Source: Fragilaria radians (Eukaryota; Bacillariophyta; Fragilariophyceae; Fragilariales; Fragilariaceae). Taken from it: 19,538 bases of DNA. Positions 10,257 through 17,694 of this stretch are shown piece after piece (position 1 is the stretch's first letter; each line of letters begins with the position of its first letter). The stretch lies in contig CAAAJI010000718.1 of NCBI GenBank assembly GCA_900642245.1, positions 1-19,538 of the forward strand, written 5' to 3'. The notes under the pieces were generated by a model. It saw only the letters and a program-made list of their open reading frames with translations, ran no database searches and was not told where the DNA came from. A program made the position numbers and the translations under genes.

Positions 10257-11379
10257 TCAAGAAATTCATTTCTTTTTGAATTTTAATTTTAGCAACATAT
10301 ATCTCTGTCTGGCTAGGCAACATCCATATAAAGGTATTTTTGAGAATATCTCATTCTAAAAACATCATGCTTTAGAATGACATCAAAACAATTCTTGATA
10401 CATTTATGTCATGGACACATGCTGATCATGAATGACGTGAAGAATGCTGCATTTCATTTGTTGCATTATTTGTTTTCTGTCGTATTCCGTTTTACATGCA
10501 ATTCTGAGTGAAGTGTCGATTAACGTAGATGACGATTAAGAATTTAATGCTTATTACAAGCAGAGTTGATTGTCTTGAGTAATGTTCATTGCTTGGGGTA
10601 ATTCTTGATGCTTTCGATATGTGAGATAAAATGGAATGCAAATTAACTCATACATAATATTTTGATTTAAAACTAGTACAATACTTTCGGGGGTGCATCC
10701 TTTAGAATCGAAAAAAATTGTTTGAAATAAGAATTTTCAGACTTTTTTCCAATGGCGATAACAAATATCCTATAACACCATATTATTCAACAGTCAAATT
10801 CTCATTTGATACGACACAATAATTTTATGTCTAGAAGCTTTGAAGATTGCTACACATTTCCAAATGCAGATTAATTGCTAATTATTTGCAATATCTTTCG
10901 TTGATTTCAAGATTTTGTGATACAAATGATTTTTGACACTTTTGAGCTGCATCTTCTTGCGCTTTTCAGCTCGGGTGGCAGGACAGACATACTGAAAACA
11001 GTCTATGCCTTCGAGTCCACTCTTTATCGTATAATGAATAATTAAAGTAACAAGGAAAGTCAGAAAGTGTGTTATGACTATGACCTCGACTTTGCGCGAA
11101 AATATCTTCAAAATATTTAACTATTTGTGTTTAAGACGAAATACAAATTCAGGAGTTTTTGAACGTTAATTATCAATGTTGAAACGTATTCATCATGTAC
11201 CCCTGTAATTTTCTTATTTCTTGTACAGTGTCTGAGAATTTTGTAATTCGATGTCATTGAAAAGTTCTGCCATGACCTCGCATTCGATATCCATGATTCC
11301 AAGTCATATTTTGAATTGTCGCTATCATCGAAGTGCTCGATTTCTTTTAGAATCACACTTTAAAAACAAGAGTTAAAGT
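10257..11379. other. Spacer with a perfect 10-bp inverted repeat and weak minus-strand coding traces
   Basis: AT-rich 1.1 kb between the pseudogene and the 222-residue gene. TCATTCTAAA (10351-10360) and TTTAGAATGA (10371-10380) are exact reverse complements with a 10-nt loop. Two minus-strand open stretches (11356-11117 and 11111-10878) lie head-to-head with the following gene. The second contains GLEGIDCFQY followed by a basic ATRAEKRKKMQLKS segment, loosely like the RGLE block of that neighbour. Neither is complete enough to annotate as a gene. Confidence 0.45.
10351..10380. repeat. Perfect 10-bp inverted repeat
   Basis: TCATTCTAAA at 10351-10360 and TTTAGAATGA at 10371-10380 form a 10-bp stem with loop AACATCATGC. 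It lies about 95 bp upstream, in the minus-strand sense, of the decayed coding sequence ending at 9720. It could be a remnant terminal repeat of a small element or a chance hairpin. Confidence 0.45.
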
Positions 11380-12048
11380 ATGAGCGAAAAGGAATTGCCA
11401 AAAGAAGTATATTTCAGAGAAGAAAATAACACGTATCACGTGTTACCACATTGTGAAGGCAATGACGATGCCGTTCGATGGTTTTCAAAAGAAGAATTAC
11501 TTCAATTTAACTTGAGCGCTTGTCTATCCACGTATACGATTACATCTAAACAATATCCTGTTATTTCCCTCGATCTTTCGACAATTTCCTTCACCAATGT
11601 TTTCAATAGAATCTACGTTGCAAGCAGGAACCAAGGGCTTCCCAGAACAGAAGATTTTCAAAGGTATTTAAGTTTGAATAAGCTCTATACAGAGATTCGC
11701 GGTATGGAGAGATATTGCGCTCGAAATCTGATTGAACGAATCAACCAGAACAAATTGATCATCAAGAAAAATCTCTTTCGTTTGCAAGCAAAACTAAGAA
11801 GTTTCAATTTAGTTCCTGACATTAAGAACAAAATCTTAAGAGACGCATATGCTAAAGATGCGCAACCAGACCGCATTTTAGCTCGAATTCAAGGAATTGT
11901 TGATGCAGTATCATCGAAACGAATGAGAGAAGAAAAATCCTCAGTCAGAGAAAACTTTAGAGACACACGTGAGTCCGCTACCGCAACTTCATCTTATAAG
12001 CTTGGTTTTGCTCGGAAGAAAACTAAGCGCGTTCATCTCAATATTTGA
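11380..12048 (+). CDS. Lineage-specific protein of unknown function (diatom RGLE-type family)
   Basis: 222 residues, intronless, from the ATG at 11380 to TGA at 12046-12048. The order of features fits a large unnamed family common in diatom genomes. An N-terminal block, KEVYFREENNTYHVLP, is followed by AVRWFSKEELLQF (about 31-43), where the W-aromatic-x-x-E pattern is typical. Then comes an RGLE-like site, here RGMERYC (107-113). A basic helix follows (about 117-142), then a segment reading ILRDAYAKDAQPDRILARIQG (about 153-173), matching the family's Y-x-x-x-S/A region, and a closing D-A. The C-terminal 45 residues are Ser/Arg/Lys-rich and look disordered. Membership is from memory of the family pattern; no biochemical role is known to me. 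No signal peptide or membrane segment is visible. A 9-bp inverted repeat (12060-12068 with 12092-12100) lies just past the stop. Confidence 0.7.
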   Translation: MSEKELPKEVYFREENNTYHVLPHCEGNDDAVRWFSKEELLQFNLSACLSTYTITSKQYPVISLDLSTISFTNVFNRIYVASRNQGLPRTEDFQRYLSLNKLYTEIRGMERYCARNLIERINQNKLIIKKNLFRLQAKLRSFNLVPDIKNKILRDAYAKDAQPDRILARIQGIVDAVSSKRMREEKSSVRENFRDTRESATATSSYKLGFARKKTKRVHLNI

Positions 12049-12059
12049 ATAGAGAAAGA

Positions 12060-12100
12060 AAAATGACAAAAGCATGAATTAATATAGATAATGTCATTTT
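12060..12100. repeat. 9-bp inverted repeat just after the 222-residue gene
   Basis: AAAATGACA (12060-12068) and TGTCATTTT (12092-12100) are exact reverse complements with a 23-nt loop, 11 bp after the stop codon. It would fall in the 3' UTR and could fold in the transcript. No function is assigned. Confidence 0.35.
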
Positions 12101-13473
12101 AAAAGACTGCAGATGTATTGAAAACAAGTTGGAATCTACTAGGATAATGTCAATTAGTTGGGTTGTATCACATACATGGATCCATCAGGGCCCTGTTTTC
12201 TGCTGATCCCAGGAATTCTTTAATACTTCCATGGAATTCAATTTGAAAGTGGATTGGAGCTCATCAATTTCTTTGAAGAAGATGCTCTGTTATAGACACA
12301 AAGAGGATAGTGGCTTACTTGAAGATTCACTCTCATTGTAGATTGATGTGAATTGACAACATTCTAATGTTCTTTATATGAAGGTACCAGTCCATATGAT
12401 TTCCTCTCTCACAATATATTTTCGAGCACTTTCAAGCAGTGAGTTTCTTTAATAATGTCTTGGAAAAGAACCCCTTTCAATTTAAACTGATGTTCAATTG
12501 TTCACTACAGAAAGAACCCTAAACTGACAGATTGCTGGGCATACCAATGCAGGAGTGTAATTTTCAAAACAATGCACTCAAATTTTATTTTGTGTCCACC
12601 CAAATTGAGTTAAGTTTCACTTTTTTCTCATTTGTATTCATCAAATAGAAGGGAGTACATTGACACCCAGCTGTCCGTCAGATCCCTTTAAGGAGACCAA
12701 CATTTTGCCTTTTGATGTGAAGAAATAAATATGACATCCATCTAATGTAATGCAAAATTGGAAGAAGCACAAAAATTTGCGTCTAATCTCAAGACTCAGA
12801 AAGGGTAGAAAAGAAAAAGGTCTTGTGCATGGAAATTTGGGTAAAGCAAAGTAGATTGTCACCATTAGTTTTAGGACTGAACCTCAGGACTAGATTAAGG
12901 TTTTCACGTACAAGATGAGATTCAATTCTAAATCCATTGATACATTGAATCTAGAAATCTTGAATGAGTCAATAATATGGATGAAATAGGCTGCAATTAA
13001 AGACCAATGACTCACCTATTGCGTGCATATGTTCAAAATGGTGTCGTAGAAATCATGGTATGCTGTTCATGCTTCCCTCTGGCCATATTCTATTTGTTTA
13101 ACATGTAAAACTGATAACACTTATGTCATAAGTATTCCATAATTTTCAATTATAGATGTGTGACCAAATTGAGACACTTTTTGGTAAGCTGGCAGGTGTT
13201 ATCACAAGACACAAAGGCTCCAATGCATCCAAATGTGATCCTATAGCAAGAGTAGGAATAAGGCTGGAGTACCCATCATACATATTCAAGAGATACATGC
13301 ATCATTTTAAGTTCTGCTACCGGACAAGATTTGTCATAGTATTACTTCAAATTTATAAACTTTTTCCACGCAATGTCGAGGATGAAATGTCACTTTACAC
13401 ATGAGCTTTTGAAACTGACAAAAGCATTACAACTACGCACTGAAAACATACCTCCAAACAAACGTTTTCCGTA
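12101..13473. other. Stop-riddled region, possibly decayed coding or mobile DNA
   Basis: No intact gene is supported. On the plus strand one frame gives protein-like segments separated by stops from about 12141 to 13120, for example near 12190-12340 and 12920-13010. The minus strand is open over 12641-12865. An 82-codon plus-strand frame at 13156-13404 starts with MCDQIETLFGKLAGVITRHK, but it has no recognisable domain and its reverse frame is also open. The patchwork suggests old inactivated sequence, but no element ends were found. Confidence 0.35.
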
Positions 13474-14106
13474 TCTACACTACTAAAAAAGTTTCACATC
13501 CGATCTGGCCGTTGCTACCCCTTAACCCCTTGTGCGTTTTGCTATATTCCAGAAAGTGATCGAGTACGAGTACAGATCAAGCGACTAAAATCAATAGGGA
13601 TGTAGCTAATTCAAACGGTACCTGATTTTAGTAAAAAAATAATTCCATCTTACTTTCATTCAGAATTATAAACTAGAATGTTGTCAAGACTTTCCGTTGT
13701 AAACTTTAGAATATTTAACACAATTGTCATTCCAATGCTACTGAAATGTGGATAGATCTAATTGCATTATTAATCTGCAACTAAATGAAATTCCTTCAAA
13801 ACAATGAAAAAAATAACACTATTCCTTTAAATTGAGGAAACAGATCTTTTGTGCTTCTTAATCTCATAATATGGATCAATAGTATCGTTGTATCTTCGGG
13901 ATGATTCTTATTGTATTAATCCTTCATATATTTCATTTTTTAAAACTGTCAAACAAGTAAAGAATACATTTTATAAAGTTATCAAAACAACAATATTTAC
14001 TCTTCACTAACAGCTTTATTTTGATTTTTTCACCAACAATCTTTGACGTCCCAATAACAGCAGCACCAATGACTTCGGCAACAATAGCGCAAGAAAAAGC
14101 TAAACT
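13474..14106. repeat. Degenerate tandem repeat copy A (about 0.95 kb unit, tail deleted)
   Basis: Begins with CTACTAAAAAAGTTTCACAT (about 13482-13497 core) and carries the shared landmarks GCGACTAAAATCAATAGGGAT (13581), ACTGAAATGTGGATA and a GTATCGTTGTATCTTCGGGA-like block. It stops after GCGCAAGAAAAAGCTAAA and passes directly into copy B. Compared with copy C it lacks about 370 bp spanning its own tail and the head of copy B. It has no coding frame. Confidence 0.85.
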
Positions 14107-14844
14107 ATGTTTTGTTAATACAGTAATAATCGAGAAAGACGAGTACAGGGTTTACAGAGTGAGCGACTGAAATCAATAGGGATTTAGCTAATTCAAACCG
14201 TACCTGATTTAAATAAATAATAATTACATCCTGCTTCCATATATATAAACTAGAATGTTGTCGAGACTTTCAGTTGTAAACTGTTGAATATTTAACGCAA
14301 TTGTCATTCAAATGCCACTGAAATGTGGATATATCTAATTGCTATATTCATCTTCAACTAAATGAAATTCCTTCAAAAAATTGAAAAAATAACAATTTTT
14401 CGCTAGAGCTTTGATTCTCTAATAGCAGTAACAATTTTTGGATGTTCAAATAGCAGAAAGGTCAATGACTTCTACAACAACAACAACAGTAAATGCTAAA
14501 AAATGACTTTGAGCTTTAGAATACGAAGAGAAAAAGTGATAATATCTACTATAACACTTTTTGATGTCGTCAATGATGAACCAATGGTGTAATACATGGA
14601 TAAAAAAGACAGTATTGCAAGATTGAACACATTTGACGATACGTATGCCATGTTAGGTCAAGTAATAAAAGTCAAATATGCATCATGCAATGCATTTTAG
14701 AACCTGCAAACTCTGCAGAAAAAGATAAAAATCATATATTTCATGTGTATGTTATTTTTTTAAAGAAGCTTTTTAATAAATTGTCTATTCTGGGCTTTTT
14801 TAGGATAATTAACGCTGCGGAGCAAAGCTAGCACCAACTACTAG
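14107..14844. repeat. Degenerate tandem repeat copy B (head and middle deleted)
   Basis: Starts inside the unit at TTTTGTTAATACAGTAATA and carries the landmark GCGACTGAAATCAATAGGG at 14163, 582 bp after that of copy A. It keeps the TATAAACTAGAATGTTGTC and ACTGAAATGTGGATAT blocks. It lacks the middle section found in A and C, with its GGGATGATTCTTATTGTATT block. It has the full tail, ending in GGAGCAAAGCTAGCACCAAC and TACTAG. Noncoding. Confidence 0.85.
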
Positions 14845-15805
14845 TCTACAGTACTAAAAAAGTTTCACATTCGATCTGGTCGGTGCTAACCCTTAACTCT
14901 TGTTTGTTTTGTTAGTACAGTAATACTCAAGAAAGTGATCGAGTAAGAGTACAGAGTTTAGAGTTTACAGAGTGAGCGACTAAAATCAATAGGGATATAG
15001 ATAATTCAACCGGTACCTAATTTAAACATTGAGAAGAAAAATAGTAATTCCATCCTACTTTCATCCAGAATTATAAACTAGAATGTTGTCAAGATGCAAC
15101 TGAAATGTGGATATTTCTAAAAGCAATATTAATCTGCAACTAACAGTGAAAAAATAAATAACACTATTCCCTTAAATTGAGGAAAAAGATCTTTTGTGAT
15201 TCTTAATCTTAAGTCTAATTATATCTGGTTTAAAAGGCATTACTCATATGGATCAATTATATCGTTGTATCTTTGGGATGATTCTTATTGTATTAATCCT
15301 TCATCTGTCTCATCTTTTAAACTGTCAAACAACTAAAGAATACATTTTACAAAATGAACAAAACAACAATATTAACTTTGCACCAACAACTTTTTTTAAA
15401 TTTTTTCACTAACAATCATTGACGTCACAATAACAGCAGCACAGATAACTTCTACAACAAAAGCGCAAGCAAAAGCTAAAATTTGTCTTTAAACCGTAGT
15501 ATTAATAGGAAAAAAAAGAAATTGTTACCTTTACACCTTCCTAATGCCAACGCTAAATCAATGGTATAATTTACTTTAATTTCTATGATGTTGAATGGAA
15601 CTTCAGATACCAATGACATGTTAAGTCAAGTAGTAACACTTAAATATTGTGTCATGTATCAGATTGTATGACCTGCAAATTCTAGGTTCAAAAATATCAA
15701 TAAAACATCTTTGTCATAATTTTTGCTGGAAATGTAAAAATTCAAAGATACATTCTCTTTTGGAAAATAATCAACTCTGGGGAGCAAAGCAAGCACCAAC
15801 TACTA
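14845..15805. repeat. Most complete tandem repeat copy C (about 0.96 kb)
   Basis: Head TCTACAGTACTAAAAAAGTT at 14845, landmark GCGACTAAAATCAATAGGGAT at 14976, and tail GGGGAGCAAAGCAAGCACCA ending at 15805. It lost about 50 bp between the GAATGTTGTCAAGA and ACTGAAATGTGG blocks that A and B retain. Its right end is interrupted by the pogo-like element at 15806. The landmark spacing to copy D, after subtracting the element and its TA duplication, is about 951 bp, which defines the unit length. Confidence 0.88.
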
Positions 15806-15830
15806 CCGTAATTTGCGCCGTTTAAGGGAT
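15806..15830 (+). repeat. Left terminal inverted repeat of pogo-like element
   Basis: 25 bp starting CCGTAATTTGCGCCGTTTAA. It matches the reverse complement of 17120-17144 at 24 of 25 positions, the difference being T versus A at position 16. It is preceded by the TA target duplication at 15804-15805. Confidence 0.93.
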
Positions 15831-15858
15831 GGGGAATGTACATGAATCACTTCTGAAA

Positions 15859-15904
15859 TCTCTTAATCACCGCAAACATTATTTTTTTGGATGTACAAGA
15901 TTCC
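15859..15904 (+). repeat. Subterminal direct repeat, left copy
   Basis: TCTCTTAATCACCGCAAA at 15859-15876 recurs exactly at 17038-17055. Similarity continues through a GATGTACA..GATTCC block to about 15904 and 17085. Together with the terminal repeats these are probable transposase-binding sites of the pogo-like element. Confidence 0.8.
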
Positions 15905-16017
15905 CTACAGTAGGACTACTCAACGCCTATTGTAAAACAAAGGAACGGGCACACTCACTCTTCTTGATCATACATCTTTTGCTTCTTTGTTCAACATTTA
16001 CTATTGAGCAATCTATC

Positions 16018-16815
16018 ATGACTTCAGGCAATAAAGATGATGGTTGTGGCGGTGGTGTGCCCACAAACAATGCTGACATGCAGAGGCGCAGACAAACGAG
16101 GTGCACTATCCAGGAAAAAGCATCAATCATTCGGTCTGTGGCACTTCTGATGGAGCAGTATGGAATGACATGTTCTGAAGCATGTGAAGACCTCAACATT
16201 ACTTCTGGCATGCATTGGGTATGGAAGAAATCAATTGATGCAATGCTTGAAGCAAAGGAGAACAATATCAAGGCAAAAAGCATTCACAGTGGAAGGGAGT
16301 CGTGTTTGACACAAAACAAGCAAGAATTATTGCAATTCATTGTTGAGAATTGCGACAAAGGAATGGCGGTGACAGTTTCCGTGGTGGTGACAAAAGCCTC
16401 TCAACTTTCTGATGAATTTAGGGACAAATCAAAGCATGCAAGATATCACTCAGCCCGAAGGTTTATCCGTTGTCAGGGGATTGTGTTTCCTCTTGGGGCA
16501 CACAAATAGCAACGTGCCCCTGCCAAGGTTGCTGCATTGGATTACATTCAAAATGTCGAACGTCCAAAGGTTTTAGTACAGCAAGGCATCCACCATGAAG
16601 ATTTTATTCTCAGCATGGATCAGACGCCAATTCCGTTCACTTACAATGCTAGGAAAACCATTGGGCACATTTTTGCATGGGTGCAGACTGCTATGAACAA
16701 CCTGCCAACACAAATGATACGGAATACATGGAGGCTTAACAATTAAGCAGAACACAACAAGGAGGAAAGTAGTGAAGATGAGGACAGCCTTACCGGCAGC
16801 GTAGATAACCTATGA
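16018..16815 (+). pseudogene. Pogo-like transposase, inactivated by stops and a core deletion
   Basis: One frame runs from the ATG at 16018 to TGA at 16813-16815, broken by TAG (16507-16509) and TAA (16744-16746). The frame is also open upstream to 15829, but the 16018 start fits the domain. Residues from about 22 (RRRQTRCTIQEKASIIRSVA) form a psq/CENP-B-like helix-turn-helix. This is followed by a second DNA-binding region in which a QELLQFIVENCDKGM block leads to ARYHSARRFIRCQG. DFILSMDQTPIPF carries the first aspartate of the DDE/D triad. Immediately after NARKT the text jumps to a typical C-terminal block, AWVQTAMNNLPTQMIRNTWR, and an acidic tail (EESSEDEDSL). The rest of the catalytic core, with the second and third acidic residues, is therefore missing. 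The deletion kept the frame. The protein cannot be active. Confidence 0.88.
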
Positions 16816-17037
16816 ACAAGAGAAAGTAGAATGTACTATGAGACACAAGGATTGTGATAGGTTTACTACTTTATGTCTAAGTTTTTAATTGCTATGCCAA
16901 CAATTTCAATGGTGGTGCCCGTTGGGTTATGAATGGAGCTCATGCTTCCAAGTGTTTGCTGCTGGAGTAGCGAGCGTGGTTGTGTGTGTGTATTTTTGGC
17001 ATAAAACATGTGCATCCCGGGGATGAGGGCAGATGCA

Positions 17038-17138
17038 TCTCTTAATCACCGCAAAATTTCGTTTTCACGATGTACATGAGATTCCGTGAAGATTCCGTCA
17101 AAATCCCTTAATCACCGATATCCCTTAATCGGCGCAAA
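17038..17138 (+). repeat. Subterminal repeat cluster, right end of pogo-like element
   Basis: Three copies of one motif occur in the same orientation: TCTCTTAATCACCGCAAA (17038-17055), TCCCTTAATCACCG (17104-17117) and TCCCTTAATCGGCGCAAA (17121-17138). The last is part of the terminal repeat. The left end has one direct copy (15859-15876) and one inverted copy inside the terminal repeat (15812-15829). The likely role is transposase binding. Confidence 0.8.
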
Positions 17139-17144
17139 TTACGG
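17120..17144 (-). repeat. Right terminal inverted repeat of pogo-like element
   Basis: Read on the minus strand it starts CCGTAATTTGCGCCGATTAA and matches the left end at 24 of 25 positions. It is followed by the TA target duplication at 17145-17146. Confidence 0.93.
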
Positions 17145-17146
17145 TA

Positions 17147-17330
17147 GTCCTACTACTAAAAATTTTCACATCCAATTGGCCGGTGCTACCCCTTAACCAT
17201 TGTGCTTTTGTTTGTATTGTAATACTCGAGAAAGTGATCGAGTACGAGTACAGAGTTTACAGAGTGAGCGACTAAAATCAATAGGGATACAGCTAATTCA
17301 AACGGTACCGGTAGTAAAATATTTTTTTTA
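17147..17330. repeat. Truncated tandem repeat copy D
   Basis: Continues directly after the right TA duplication with CCTACTACTAAAAATTTTCA. It then follows the unit head (CCGGTGCTACCCCTTAACC and GCGACTAAAATCAATAGGGAT at 17268) to the AATTCAAACGGTACC block. Similarity fades near 17330, which marks the right edge of the array. The 3' four-fifths of the unit is absent. Confidence 0.82.
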
Positions 17331-17694
17331 AATGTGCACACACTTGAACAAAAATTATAGAAGCGTTATTGTTTGCTTTTGCTACTCCGCGCTTCCGTAT
17401 TTAAAACCTGACTTTGGACATTACTGCCAAACCGTGGACTAAACGTAGACGATAAAAATTCAAAATCTCTCACAGTGTTCGGCAGTTTTTGCTTTGTTAC
17501 ACTAAGACTTGATTTTCTTCTGAGTGATCCCGCCCATTTTGCCATATATTGATGTTAAGTGGGAACGTTACCCTTTTCATGTTAAACATGACAACATGAT
17601 ATTTCATGCATTGAATTTTTCTGTTTTCACAATTTGAACTTTTTCTGCCCCTGAGTAGTATACTCCAAGACGCCATAGAATTTGTTGTCGAAAC
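17331..17694. other. Upstream region of the GH99-like gene
   Basis: 364 bp between the end of the repeat array and the GH99-like start codon. It should hold the promoter and 5' UTR. No repeat-unit sequence, TATA box or clear dyad was recognised in it, so the array approaches the gene closely but does not appear to overlap its proximal promoter. Confidence 0.5.

Larger units (their letters stand above)
15806..17144 (+). mobile_element. Pogo-like (Tc1/mariner superfamily) DNA transposon, internally deleted
   Basis: 1339 bp element. Its 25-bp terminal inverted repeats begin CCGTAATTTGCGCCG and differ by one base (15806-15830 and 17120-17144). It is flanked by TA on both sides (15804-15805 and 17145-17146), the target-site duplication typical of this superfamily. 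Removing the element and one TA joins repeat copies C and D in the same way that B joins C at 14831-14850, an internal empty-site control. Subterminal motifs resembling TCCCTTAATCACCGCAAA recur at both ends. The single transposase gene is broken, so the copy is non-autonomous. Its deletion-derivative structure suggests a related full-length element elsewhere in the genome. Confidence 0.93.

Noticed and set aside
12641..12865. 74-codon minus-strand frame containing TLDGCHIYFFTSKGKM
   Set aside because: Briefly suggested a MULE-like DDE motif, but the surrounding residues do not follow the family and the frame is not extended by flanking exons.
13156..13404. 82-codon frame starting MCDQIETLFGKLAG
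   Set aside because: The opposite strand is equally open and protein-like over the same stretch, no domain is visible, and the frame ends just before the repeat array; not enough to call a gene.
15829..16017. Upstream ATG at 15829 as the transposase start
   Set aside because: It overlaps the terminal repeat, and the added 63 residues do not resemble transposase; the ATG at 16018 precedes the helix-turn-helix at normal spacing.
16981..16994. Short TG dinucleotide run
   Set aside because: About six repeats in the noncoding tail of the pogo-like element; ordinary microsatellite length.
13474..17330. Copies A-D as solo LTRs or a CRISPR-like array
   Set aside because: The units lack TG..CA ends, primer-binding sites and target duplications, and are far too long and too degenerate for CRISPR repeats.
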